Under the pieces are notes generated by a model. That model ran no database searches, had not been told where the DNA came from, and saw nothing but the letters and a program-made list of their open reading frames with translations. Made by a program: the position numbers and the translations under genes. From assembly GCA_046594915.1 (NCBI GenBank), contig JBKJRC010000005.1:372001-436000 (forward strand): DNA of 64,000 nucleotides, given 5' to 3'. This document shows positions 53,706 through 62,425 of the stretch, piece after piece. Origin of the DNA: Methylotenera_A sp046594915. GTDB lineage: Bacteria; Pseudomonadota; Gammaproteobacteria; Burkholderiales; Methylophilaceae. Position 1 is the first letter of the stretch, and each line of letters begins with the position of its first letter.

Positions 53706-54809
53706 TTGAAAGTAGCGACAGGATTAGCAATCGGCAGCAAAGCAGGGCCAGAGTTAGCAGCTCAAGCAGTAATTTGTGCCATGCAAAAGGCTGGGCTGGA
53801 TTCGCCCGCTTGCGTACTGCTTTTTCTGAGTTCAGAGTTTGCGTCTAACCCACAAGCTGCGATTAAAGCTGCGGCTAAAGCGTCCAGTTGCACGCAAGTA
53901 ATTGGTTGCTCGGCCATCGGTATTTTTACCGAAGAAGATTGGGTAATTGATAGCCCCGCGGCAGCGGCAATGGTGTTTTCAGATAATATCTGGCTAAAGC
54001 CAAATAAGCACAATAGCGCTACTAGCAATTTTTTACTCACACTTGCCGCGCCCAACGCCATCAATAGTGTATGGCTGGATTCAACCGGGATGCGATTAGG
54101 TGGTGTTTCAGGTGATGCGATAGGTCACGGTGCATTTTCGGTGTGGGAAAATGCAAAAGGCGTGACGCAAGGTTATTGCGAAATGCAATTGAACAACAGA
54201 CAATGTGCAGTGGGTGCTACACATGGCTTAAAACTGATCTCCACGCCGCGTAGAATTACCGCATGCGGCCAGCATGAAATATTCACAATCGCCAATTTAT
54301 CCGCACTGGTTACGCTAGAATCTGCCTGGCATAAGCAATCAAAAACTCAGTCCTCCATTGCCTATCATCAGTTAATGGCGGTGTATGCAAGCCGCGCCTC
54401 GCACATTGAGCGTGGCGAATATCATCTTACCTCAATTATTGCAGGAGATGAAACCACAGGCGCGGTAACCTTGGCGAAACCACTGCAGGTAGGTGATTGG
54501 ATAAGTTGGGCGATTCGGGACGTGGATGCGGCGCAGATTGATTTAGTTAAAACCGCCAGCGCATTAAAGCGACAGCTAGAAGCGCAAACCCGTAACAGCG
54601 AGATACAATTTTCGCTGCTATTTTCGTGCCTTGGACGCGGCCCATATTTATATAATGGTATTGATCAAGATTTAGCCTTAATCAAAACGTTATTCCCTGG
54701 CTTGCCGCTAATTGGTTTTTACGGTAATGGTGAAATCGCGCCCATTCAAGGCAAAAATGAATTGTTACAATACTCAGCCGTTTTGGCTTTATTTGGTGAG
54801 CCAACATGA
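53706..54809 (+). CDS. FIST domain sensory protein
   Basis: Cytoplasmic protein of 367 residues with a TTG start. FIST_N (about 25-200, CTQVIGCSAIGIFTEEDW) and FIST_C (about 210-360, CLGRGPYLYNG, GFYGNGEIAP) are visible. FIST domains are thought to bind small ligands such as amino acids. No kinase or cyclase domain is attached. It overlaps the DUF1841 gene by 4 nt. Confidence 0.88.
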   Translation: MKVATGLAIGSKAGPELAAQAVICAMQKAGLDSPACVLLFLSSEFASNPQAAIKAAAKASSCTQVIGCSAIGIFTEEDWVIDSPAAAAMVFSDNIWLKPNKHNSATSNFLLTLAAPNAINSVWLDSTGMRLGGVSGDAIGHGAFSVWENAKGVTQGYCEMQLNNRQCAVGATHGLKLISTPRRITACGQHEIFTIANLSALVTLESAWHKQSKTQSSIAYHQLMAVYASRASHIERGEYHLTSIIAGDETTGAVTLAKPLQVGDWISWAIRDVDAAQIDLVKTASALKRQLEAQTRNSEIQFSLLFSCLGRGPYLYNGIDQDLALIKTLFPGLPLIGFYGNGEIAPIQGKNELLQYSAVLALFGEPT

Positions 54810-55267
54810 GTTTGTTTAATCCATCACGCGATGAAGTGCGCGAATTCTTTTTTGACGCATGGGGTAAATTTAAACAACACGCCAAATTTAAGCAAAATTT
54901 AAACTTAACCGATTTAGAAAAACTGGCTGTTCATGTCATGCAGATGCATCCCGAATATCATCCGATTTTAAATGCGCCAGAACAATTTAAACACCAAGCG
55001 TATTTTCCAGAAATGGGCGAAACCAATCCGTTTTTGCACATGAGTTTGCACTTATCAATTTTGGAGCAAATTAGCATTAATCAGCCAATTGGCATTGCCC
55101 ATATTTATCAGAAATTATTATTTAAGCACCAAAACGAACACGATGCGTTACACGATATTTTAGAATGTTTGGGTGAAACAATCTGGCTAGCGCAGCGCAA
55201 TAAAACCAGCTTAGATAGCGATCACTATATAACGCTATTGCAACAAAAAGCGGGCATTGTTGCTTAA
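54806..55267 (+). CDS. DUF1841 family protein
   Basis: Protein of 153 residues without signal or membrane segment. The family text FNPSRDEVREFFFDAW and NPFLHMSLHLSILEQ is clear. The function is unknown. Its ATG overlaps the FIST gene stop (ATGA), indicating coupling, and an ECF sigma gene starts 50 nt later. Confidence 0.9.
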   Translation: MSLFNPSRDEVREFFFDAWGKFKQHAKFKQNLNLTDLEKLAVHVMQMHPEYHPILNAPEQFKHQAYFPEMGETNPFLHMSLHLSILEQISINQPIGIAHIYQKLLFKHQNEHDALHDILECLGETIWLAQRNKTSLDSDHYITLLQQKAGIVA

Positions 55268-55317
55268 ATCTGGCTTACATGATTGAATATTAATGATGAT
55301 CAAGGTAACAATACAAT

Positions 55318-55869
55318 ATGTCTAACAATATGCACGACTGGCTTAACCAACACGGCGATTTTTTATATCGATTTGCACTCGCGCGTTTGCGTGATCCGCA
55401 TCTGGCCGAAGATGTAGTACAGGAAACCTTTTTAGCGGCCATTAAAAATCCAAGTTTTGCCGAACAATCTGCACCGCGCACCTGGTTAACGGGTATTTTG
55501 AAGCATAAAATTATTGATGTGATGCGCAAAAATGTACGTGAGATTGTAGCGTCTGATTTGATGACGGATGCAGACGCTAATATGGATGAATTTTTTAATG
55601 ATGCTGGGCATTGGTCAAACAAGCCACTGGCTTGGGATATGCCAGAAAACGCTTTGGAACAAAAGCAGTTTTTAGGGGTTTTACAGACATGTATGGATAA
55701 GCTGCCTGCCAAGCTGGCTACCTTGTTTATGATGCGCGATGTGCAGGAAACCGACAATGAAGAAATATGTAAGGAACTCAATATCACCACGACCAATGCT
55801 TGGGTGATGTTGTATAGAGCTCGAATGGGTATTCGAAAGTGTCTAGAAATCAATTGGTTAGGAGTTTAA
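55318..55869 (+). CDS. ECF-type RNA polymerase sigma factor
   Basis: Sigma-70 family protein of 183 residues. Region 2 is FALARLRDPHLAEDVVQETF, and region 4 is LPAKLATLFMMRDVQETDNEEICKEL with the following helix TNAWVMLYRARMGIRKCL. It is followed after 10 nt by a zinc-finger anti-sigma and then by the bufA-bufB-bufC genes. It therefore probably directs transcription of this RiPP operon, as an ECF sigma factor is known to do for bufferin genes in Caulobacter. The inducing signal is not evident. Confidence 0.92.
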   Translation: MSNNMHDWLNQHGDFLYRFALARLRDPHLAEDVVQETFLAAIKNPSFAEQSAPRTWLTGILKHKIIDVMRKNVREIVASDLMTDADANMDEFFNDAGHWSNKPLAWDMPENALEQKQFLGVLQTCMDKLPAKLATLFMMRDVQETDNEEICKELNITTTNAWVMLYRARMGIRKCLEINWLGV

Positions 55870-55879
55870 GGGCTTTATC

Positions 55880-56131
55880 ATGCTGGATTGTAAACATGCA
55901 AGTCAACTTATATCAAAATCGTTAGATCGCCAATTATCTTGGCGTGAGCGCTTTGCTATACGTTTTCATTTGCTCCTGTGTAAATATTGTAAACGTTTCA
56001 GTCAGCAATTAATCACCATGCGTAAAGCGTTAAAACGCATGTCACAAACCATTGAGAACGATCCAGACATTCGCTTGTCGGACGAAAGCAAAAGCCGTAT
56101 TGCGCAATCAATTGAATCTACATCCGACTAA
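55880..56131 (+). CDS. zinc-finger (zf-HC2) anti-sigma factor
   Basis: Soluble protein of 83 residues. His30, Cys34 and Cys37 form the HX3CX2C ZAS signature, with Cys4 and His6 as likely additional ligands. No membrane helix is present, so it would sense a cytoplasmic signal such as metal or oxidant. It lies 10 nt after the sigma gene and 85 nt before bufA. Confidence 0.9.
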   Translation: MLDCKHASQLISKSLDRQLSWRERFAIRFHLLLCKYCKRFSQQLITMRKALKRMSQTIENDPDIRLSDESKSRIAQSIESTSD

Positions 56132-56216
56132 ATTGCGTACAAGCAATCAAGTACACCATCATTAACGATGCACTTAACTACTTTTTTTATTTAATTTTTT
56201 ATTAAGGAACAAAATC

Positions 56217-56516
56217 ATGAAAACAACAAACAAAACCATTGCATTAGCATTATCAGGTGCGTTCGCGTTGTCGATTGCAGCAACCACGGTTAACGCGGCA
56301 GAAAATCCATTTGCTATTAAAGCATTATCTAGCGGCTATCAAGTGGCAGATGCGGATGCAAAAGCGAAAGACGGCAAATGCGGCGAAGGCAAATGCAGCG
56401 CAGAAATGAAAAAAGAAATGGCTGAAAAAAATCAAGCTGCTGCTGATACAACCGATACAAAAGCCAAAGATGGTAAATGTGGCGAAGGCAAATGTAGCGC
56501 AAATAAAGCCAAGTAA
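56217..56516 (+). CDS. bufA: bufferin/HvfA-type RiPP precursor peptide
   Basis: Exported precursor of 99 residues with an AAGGA Shine-Dalgarno. The signal peptide ends near TVNA (residue 27). The mature part contains two almost identical 16-residue units, AKDGKCGEGKCSA at the core (47-62 and 80-95), placing four Cys at 55, 60, 88 and 93. The CGEGKC text is the EGKC-type core of DUF692-linked peptides. In studied relatives Cys residues are converted by the MNIO enzyme to copper-binding heterocycles or thioamide groups. Modification here is inferred, not shown. Confidence 0.88.
   Translation: MKTTNKTIALALSGAFALSIAATTVNAAENPFAIKALSSGYQVADADAKAKDGKCGEGKCSAEMKKEMAEKNQAAADTTDTKAKDGKCGEGKCSANKAK
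56355..56501 (+). repeat. 48-bp repeat encoding the Cys unit, two copies in bufA
   Basis: Copies at 56355-56402 and 56454-56501 differ at six nucleotides. Five of these are synonymous (including both Cys codons) and one changes Ala to Thr. The pattern indicates selection to keep the peptide sequence. Confidence 0.9.
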
Positions 56517-56566
56517 TTGCTGTTTTCAACACTAAAGTCACGCTTTAAGTTTACAGCTTAAATATT

Positions 56567-57475
56567 GTGTCAACTTTAGCAGATATTAAAGGCGTGGGTT
56601 TGGGGTTAAAGCGCGAGCTGATACCGCAAATCCAAAGCCTGTATCAAGATCCATCCATTGCGAATATTAATTTCGTCGAAATCGCACCAGAAAACTGGAT
56701 TGGCGCAGGAGGTAAGGCGCAAGCGGATTTAGCCTGGTTTACAGAGCGCTATCCAATTGTCTGTCATGGATTATGCTTATCTTTAGGCGGCATAGATCCG
56801 CTAAATACCGATTTTTTAAAGCAAGTTAAGTCTTTTTTAAGCACAAATTCCATCCCGTTATATACGGAACATCTCAGCTATTGCAGCGATTCTTATCATG
56901 GCAAAACTGGTTATTTATATGATCTTTTGCCTATTCCATTTACAGATGAAGCGGTTAAATATGTAGCAGCCAGAATCCGCCAAACGCAAGATATCTTGGG
57001 TCAAAAAATAGCGATTGAAAATGCATCGTTTTATGCAGCAGCGCCAATTTCCAGCTTAACTGAGATTGAATTTTTAAAAGCGGTGCTAAAAGAAGCCGAT
57101 TGTTGGCTACATCTGGACATTAATAACATTTACGTTAATAGCGTCAATTTTAGCAATAATCATTCAGATGCCATTAAAAATGCAGGCGATTTTTTACAGC
57201 AGATTCCGCCAGAACGCATTGTATATAGCCACATTGCAGGGCATTACCAACAATCGCCTAACTTATTAATTGATACACATGGCAAAGATGTCATCGACCC
57301 CGTTTGGGATTTATTGGCATTTGCTTATGAACTTTTTGGGGTTTTCCCCACCTTGCTTGAACGCGACAACAATATTCCGCCGTTGCCTGTATTGATGAGC
57401 GAAATCAATAAAATTGCGGCATATCAAACTGACTACGCAACTCAATCTAAACTTAAAACTGCAAACGCATGTTAG
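56567..57475 (+). CDS. bufB: MNIO enzyme (DUF692), multinuclear iron peptide oxidase
   Basis: TIM-barrel enzyme of 302 residues with a GTG start. The family metal-site motifs are all visible: HGLCLSLGG (His67), TEHLSYC (Glu101), IENASFY (Glu151-Asn152), LHLDINNIYVN (Asp184), SHIAGH (His222, His226), DTHG (Asp236, His238) and LLERDNN (Glu265). Family members use two or three Fe ions and O2 to modify peptide Cys. It lies 50 nt after the precursor gene and overlaps bufC by 7 nt. Confidence 0.93.
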   Translation: MSTLADIKGVGLGLKRELIPQIQSLYQDPSIANINFVEIAPENWIGAGGKAQADLAWFTERYPIVCHGLCLSLGGIDPLNTDFLKQVKSFLSTNSIPLYTEHLSYCSDSYHGKTGYLYDLLPIPFTDEAVKYVAARIRQTQDILGQKIAIENASFYAAAPISSLTEIEFLKAVLKEADCWLHLDINNIYVNSVNFSNNHSDAIKNAGDFLQQIPPERIVYSHIAGHYQQSPNLLIDTHGKDVIDPVWDLLAFAYELFGVFPTLLERDNNIPPLPVLMSEINKIAAYQTDYATQSKLKTANAC

Positions 57476-58203
57476 ATTTTCAGCGCTACCAAGCCGAGTT
57501 TACTGCCTATATTCGCAATCCAGTGCGCAATAAAAAACCAGCCAAAGTAAACGCCAGCCGTTTGGCTGTTTATAAAAATTCTGTTTTTAATAACATTGCA
57601 GAATCAGTTTCGGTTTGCTTTCCGGTGTGCCAAGCGGTTATTAGCAAGCGTTCCTGGCAACAGTTAATACGTGATTTTGTGGCAAATTTCGCATCAGAAA
57701 GCCCAATTTTCAGAGAAATCCCACACCAGTTTTTATTGTTTTTACAGCAGATAGAAACTGTGCCAGCCTATTTTAAGCAATTAGCACATTACGAATGGGT
57801 TGAATTGGCGATTAACCTGCAGCAAACTGAGCGTGTAGCCACTAGCGACTTAACCGATTTATTGAACCAAAAACCAGTGCTCGCAGCTGCCAGAATGTTG
57901 CTGGCTTACGATTATCCTGTGCATCAGATATCGAAACAATTTAAACCAAAAAAAACCCAAACCACCAGATTGCTGGCTTTTAGAAACGCAGAAAATCAAG
58001 TCAAGTTTATTGAATTAAATGCCGTGACTTATCGCTTATTACAATTAATCGATGCAGATAATCTGACTGGCCAGCAAGCATTAACGCTACTTGCTAAAGA
58101 AATAAATCATCCTGATGTTGCAGTAATTACTCAGTTTGGCCTGGAGATTTTGACCGATTTGACCCACCAGAAAGCGATTATTGGTAGCCAAAAACTAGTA
58201 TGA
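57469..58203 (+). CDS. bufC: DUF2063 partner protein of the MNIO enzyme
   Basis: Protein of 244 residues. The N-terminal DUF2063 text RLAVYKNSVFNNIAESVSVCFPV is clear, and the C-terminal half resembles the partner-specific domain. In related systems it binds the leader peptide and forms a heterodimer with the MNIO enzyme. The ATG overlaps the bufB stop. The family annotation as DNA-binding is probably historical. Confidence 0.9.
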   Translation: MLDFQRYQAEFTAYIRNPVRNKKPAKVNASRLAVYKNSVFNNIAESVSVCFPVCQAVISKRSWQQLIRDFVANFASESPIFREIPHQFLLFLQQIETVPAYFKQLAHYEWVELAINLQQTERVATSDLTDLLNQKPVLAAARMLLAYDYPVHQISKQFKPKKTQTTRLLAFRNAENQVKFIELNAVTYRLLQLIDADNLTGQQALTLLAKEINHPDVAVITQFGLEILTDLTHQKAIIGSQKLV

Positions 58204-58233
58204 TTTTAATTAACTAATTTTAATCAAACTGGT

Positions 58234-58425
58234 TTAGTCAAATAGCTGCGCTTCGCGCTGTGTTGCTTTGTGAATCACTTCTTTTTGTTGATGCTGGTCT
58301 AAATCCCACCATTGTTGAATTTCATCCAAGGTGCGATAACAGCCTTGGCATAACCCAGTTAAATCATCCATACTGCACACGCCAATGCAGGGTGACGAAA
58401 CCTCTATATTAGACATCGAAAACAT
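58234..58425 (-). CDS. DUF1289 small Cys protein
   Basis: Protein of 63 residues with the DUF1289 pattern SPCIGVCSMDDLTGLCQGC (four Cys) and a following Trp-rich helix. Family members are predicted to be small metal or FeS proteins; the function is unknown. The start may be Met1 or Met4. It is on the minus strand, convergent to bufC and downstream of secA. Confidence 0.88.
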   Translation of the reverse strand: MFSMSNIEVSSPCIGVCSMDDLTGLCQGCYRTLDEIQQWWDLDQHQQKEVIHKATQREAQLFD

Positions 58426-58479
58426 CGGCCATCAAAACGTACTTTCATTGCGATTAACATTAAGTACCTTAAATTAAGA

Positions 58480-61233
58480 TTAAGTAAGGCTACCATGACA
58501 TTGTTTATACTTTTTGCCCGAACCGCATGGACAAGGGTCATTGCGGCCTACTTTAACGCCTTCGCGTATTAATGGCGTGCCGCTTGCCATTTGCACTTTT
58601 TCTTCCTCGCTAAAATCAGCGGCTGGATTTGCTAAAGCCTCATCGGCCATATTTTGGTCAAAATCTGCATGTTGATATTGCACATTCGCTAAATCCGCTG
58701 GTTTTTCAACCGCCTCAACATCGTCTTGCGTTTTCACTTGCACCAACATGGTAATTTTTGTAACTTCACTTTTCACCGTATTGAGCAAACCTTCAAATAA
58801 TGCAAATGCTTCACGTTTATATTCTTGCTTGGGATTTTTTTGTGCATAAGAACGTAAATGAATGCCTTGGCGTAGGTGATCCAAAGCAGCTAAATGTTCG
58901 CGCCAGTGACTATCAATGCTTTGTAACATTACCGCACGCTCAAATTGACGCATGGTGTCGTTGCTGGCCAGCGCTTCTTTGGCTTTGTAAGATTCATCTG
59001 CCGCTTCAAACACCCGCTCACGTAAAGTTTCTTCGTGCAGATCAGGGTTTTCTTCCAACATTTTTTGCAGCGGCAAATTTAACCCTGTATCTGCCAGTAG
59101 ATTTTTTTCTAACGCTGCAATATCCCATTGCTCTTCTACACTGCCAGCAGGAATATGCGTGCTGAATATGCTGGCAATCACATCGTTGCGCATGGCTGCA
59201 ATTGTTTCACCGATATCGGTTGCTTCCAGCAGTTCATTGCGTTGCTCATAAATCACTTTGCGCTGGTCATTGGATACATCATCGAACTCTAATAATTGTT
59301 TGCGAATATCAAAGTTGCGGCCTTCTACTTTGCGTTGCGCATTTTCAATCGCGCGTGAAACCATTGCATGCTCAATCGCTTCGCCTTCTGGCATTTTCAA
59401 GCGCTCCATAATAGCAGCTACCCGATCGCCAGAAAATATACGCAACAATTGATCATCTAATGCCAAGTAAAAACGGCTAGAACCCGGATCGCCCTGACGA
59501 CCAGAACGGCCGCGCAATTGATTGTCTACCCGGCGCGATTCATGCCGTTCTGTACCAATAATATGCAAACCACCTGCCGCCAATACTGCATCATGGCGTT
59601 TTTGCCAGTCTGTTTTTAATTGCGCGGCTTTAGTTTCTTTTTCTGCATCACTTAAACTCGCATCTGATTTAATTGCATGCATACTGGCTTCTGGATTGCC
59701 ACCCAACACAATATCGGTACCACGGCCTGCCATATTGGTAGCAATAGTAATTGCCCCAGGTTGACCTGCTTCAGCCACAATATGCGCTTCACGCTCATGT
59801 TGTTTGGCGTTTAACACTTCATGCTTTAAGTTGGCTTTGGTTAATAAGCGCGAAATAATTTCAGAGTTTTCAATGGAAGTCGTACCCACCAACACTGGCT
59901 GGCCAATGGCTTGGCACTGCTTAATATCTTCAATTACCGCATTGTATTTTTCAGCCGAGGTGCGATACACTTTATCCATGGCATCTTTACGCAACATGTT
60001 GCGATGTGTTGGAATCACCACTGTTTCCAAGCCATAAATCTGGTTAAATTCATAGGCTTCTGTGTCAGCCGTACCTGTCATGCCGCTTAATTTCTCATAC
60101 ATGCGAAAGTAGTTTTGAAAGGTAATGGATGCCAGCGTTTGGTTTTCTTTTTGAATGGCAACGCCTTCTTTGGCTTCAACCGCTTGATGCAAGCCATCTG
60201 ACCAACGACGACCTGGCATCATACGACCTGAAAATTCATCCACAATCACGATTTCGCCATCACGCACCACATAGTGCTGATCAAGATTAAACAGATTTTG
60301 CGCACGAAGTGAGGCATACAAATGATGCACCAAGGTAATATTCGCCGCCTCGTAAAGGCTAGAACCTTCCACCATTAAACCAGAGTCGGCTAAAATCGCT
60401 TCGGCACGTTCATGCCCTGCTTCACTCATGGTTACCGTTTGCGCTTTTTCATCTACCCAAAAATCGCCATCGCCGTCTTCAACTAGTTGCTTGGTCAATT
60501 GTTTCGCTACGGCATTAATCTGGTTATATAAATCAATGCTATTTTCCGCTTGACCTGAAATGATCAATGGCGTGCGTGCTTCATCGATTAAAATCGAATC
60601 CACTTCATCCACCAACGCATAGCTTAAGGCGCGTTGTGTGCGCTCATCTTTGGTAAACACCATATTGTCGCGCAGGTAATCAAAACCAAATTCGTTATTG
60701 GTACCGTAAGTAATATCAGCGGCATAGGCCAATTGTTTGGCATCATGCTGCATTTGCGATAAATTAATGCCAACACTTAAACCCAAAAAGTTATATAACT
60801 TGCCCATCCATTCCGCGTCGCGTTTGGCCAGATAATCGTTCACTGTCACCACGTGAACGCCTTGTCCAGTCAACGCATTTAAATACACAGGCAATGTGGC
60901 GACCAAAGTTTTACCTTCGCCAGTGCGCATTTCGGCAATCTTGCCAGCATTCAGCACCATGCCGCCAATCAATTGTACGTCAAAATGACGCATGCCTAGT
61001 GCGCGCACGCCGCCTTCACGCACCACTGCGAATGCTTCTGGTAGCAGTTTTTCCAGACTTTCGCCTTGCTGAAAACGCTTCTTAAAACTTTCGGTTTTTG
61101 CACGTAACTCGTCATCGCTCAAAGCCTGCACGGCAGGTTCTAATGCGTTAATTTCTTTAACTGTTTGGGCGTATTGTTTGACAAGCCTATCGTTACGACT
61201 ACCGAAGAATTTTCTGAACACCGTGGATAACAT
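58480..61233 (-). CDS. secA: preprotein translocase ATPase SecA
   Basis: Motor of the Sec export pathway, 917 residues. Walker A MRTGEGKTLVA is near residue 102, the DEVDSILIDEARTP motif and the RGRQGD-type region (LRGRSGRQGDPGSS) follow, and the C-terminal zinc/SecB site GRNDPCPCGSGKKYKQCHG is intact. It lies downstream of the M23 peptidase gene. In many betaproteobacteria argJ follows secA; here argJ is 40 kb away. Confidence 0.98.
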   Translation of the reverse strand: MLSTVFRKFFGSRNDRLVKQYAQTVKEINALEPAVQALSDDELRAKTESFKKRFQQGESLEKLLPEAFAVVREGGVRALGMRHFDVQLIGGMVLNAGKIAEMRTGEGKTLVATLPVYLNALTGQGVHVVTVNDYLAKRDAEWMGKLYNFLGLSVGINLSQMQHDAKQLAYAADITYGTNNEFGFDYLRDNMVFTKDERTQRALSYALVDEVDSILIDEARTPLIISGQAENSIDLYNQINAVAKQLTKQLVEDGDGDFWVDEKAQTVTMSEAGHERAEAILADSGLMVEGSSLYEAANITLVHHLYASLRAQNLFNLDQHYVVRDGEIVIVDEFSGRMMPGRRWSDGLHQAVEAKEGVAIQKENQTLASITFQNYFRMYEKLSGMTGTADTEAYEFNQIYGLETVVIPTHRNMLRKDAMDKVYRTSAEKYNAVIEDIKQCQAIGQPVLVGTTSIENSEIISRLLTKANLKHEVLNAKQHEREAHIVAEAGQPGAITIATNMAGRGTDIVLGGNPEASMHAIKSDASLSDAEKETKAAQLKTDWQKRHDAVLAAGGLHIIGTERHESRRVDNQLRGRSGRQGDPGSSRFYLALDDQLLRIFSGDRVAAIMERLKMPEGEAIEHAMVSRAIENAQRKVEGRNFDIRKQLLEFDDVSNDQRKVIYEQRNELLEATDIGETIAAMRNDVIASIFSTHIPAGSVEEQWDIAALEKNLLADTGLNLPLQKMLEENPDLHEETLRERVFEAADESYKAKEALASNDTMRQFERAVMLQSIDSHWREHLAALDHLRQGIHLRSYAQKNPKQEYKREAFALFEGLLNTVKSEVTKITMLVQVKTQDDVEAVEKPADLANVQYQHADFDQNMADEALANPAADFSEEEKVQMASGTPLIREGVKVGRNDPCPCGSGKKYKQCHGSLT

Positions 61234-61247
61234 GAAGGGACACCGCT

Positions 61248-61265
61248 TTTCCGAAAATTCGGAAA
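61248..61265. other. inverted repeat in the secA leader
   Basis: Arms TTTCCGAA (61248-61255) and TTCGGAAA (61258-61265) with a 2-nt gap, 15 nt before the secA start. It could be an operator or a translational hairpin near the ribosome-binding region. No Shine-Dalgarno is obvious for secA. Confidence 0.4.
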
Positions 61266-61397
61266 CCTATAAATTAGATTAAACGAAAAGATTGATTATA
61301 TTGTATGGATATTGGGTAGTTAATGTTTATTTCAATATGGATACGTGCAAATGTTACTACTTTTATAGTGTTAACTTAACGCTATTAGTTTACAGAA

Positions 61398-62312
61398 TTA
61401 ACTCTTTAAATATTTACGTGGATCTAACGCATTACCATTTAACCTAATTTCGTAATGCAAATGCGGGCCTGTAGAGCGTCCCGTACTGCCTACTAGCGCC
61501 ACAATCTGACCTTTAACTACTCGTTCGCCCGCTTTAACCAACAACTTGGAAGCATGCGCATAACGCGTTTCTAAACCAGAACCATGATCAATTTTGACTA
61601 TATTACCATAATCGGGTGTTCGTTCCGCGCTTGACACGATGCCGTCCGCAGCGGCGCGAATGACGGTGCCAGAATTGGCGGTAAAATCCAAGCCTTCATG
61701 AAACGCTTTACTGCCGTTAAACGGGTCAATACGCCAACCGTAGCTAGATGAATTAAATGCAGCGTCAACTGGACTGCTGTTAGGTAGCATATCTTTAAGC
61801 ACACTTTTCTGTAAGATTTTAGCTTCGATGGTGCTCATGTACTCATCGCGTGCATCTACCGCCTGTGTCAGTTCTAGTATCGCTGCTTTTAATTCGGATT
61901 CTGTCATGGTGTGCGAATGCACCAGCGGCCCGCCACGGCCGTCGTGTTGCAAACCACCCATTGGTTTTAAATCCGTTTTCAAATTAGGATTAGTAATGAC
62001 TTTGTGCTCATTTTCACCCGCCAGTTTGGCCAGTCGCTGACTTTGCGCATCCAAGCGCATCATACGCCCTTGCAGTTCGCCCAACTCTTTGGCATAGGCA
62101 TCGAGATGCACTTGCGACGAGATGATTGAGCTTCTGATTTGCGGTGGTAACAACGCTTTCATACCACGCTCTTTAATGTTGCTGGGCGGCGTAATAAATA
62201 GCAAAGTCAACATCACTGGCAGAAACACCAAACCAAGCACCAGCGAGCCAGCCTGAAACGCTGACAGACTTTTGGCTTTTGCCATATTGTTAGAAATTAA
62301 AATTATATTCAT
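61398..62312 (-). CDS. M23 family peptidoglycan endopeptidase, membrane-anchored
   Basis: Protein of 304 residues. An N-terminal membrane segment (GSLVLGLVFLPVMLTLLF) is followed by a coiled-coil-like region and a LytM domain. Zinc ligands are visible in FHEGLDF (His, Asp) and GPHLHYEI (HxH), so the protease looks active. Both Met1 and Met10 are possible starts. It lies upstream of secA on the same strand and divergent from the DciA-like gene. Confidence 0.92.
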   Translation of the reverse strand: MNIILISNNMAKAKSLSAFQAGSLVLGLVFLPVMLTLLFITPPSNIKERGMKALLPPQIRSSIISSQVHLDAYAKELGELQGRMMRLDAQSQRLAKLAGENEHKVITNPNLKTDLKPMGGLQHDGRGGPLVHSHTMTESELKAAILELTQAVDARDEYMSTIEAKILQKSVLKDMLPNSSPVDAAFNSSSYGWRIDPFNGSKAFHEGLDFTANSGTVIRAAADGIVSSAERTPDYGNIVKIDHGSGLETRYAHASKLLVKAGERVVKGQIVALVGSTGRSTGPHLHYEIRLNGNALDPRKYLKS

Positions 62313-62425
62313 CGAATTTTTGTCACCAATCCAGGTTAATTGGGTGATGGTATTGAATTAATTAGACTAATTAACTTAGTCAGTTTATCCAACTTTGCAG
62401 TAAAATTTAGCGGTACAATTCAATC

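Noticed and set aside
55290..55853. Minus-strand ORF of 187 codons opposite the ECF sigma gene
   Set aside because: The sigma region 2 and 4 motifs are on the plus strand; the antisense frame is Ser/Ile-rich and featureless.
55289..56170. Shared ATTAAYGATG word upstream of the sigma gene (55289-55298) and bufA (56161-56170) as an ECF promoter motif
   Set aside because: One 10-mer with a mismatch in AT-rich DNA is near chance, distances to the starts differ (29 and 56 nt), and no matching -10 was found.
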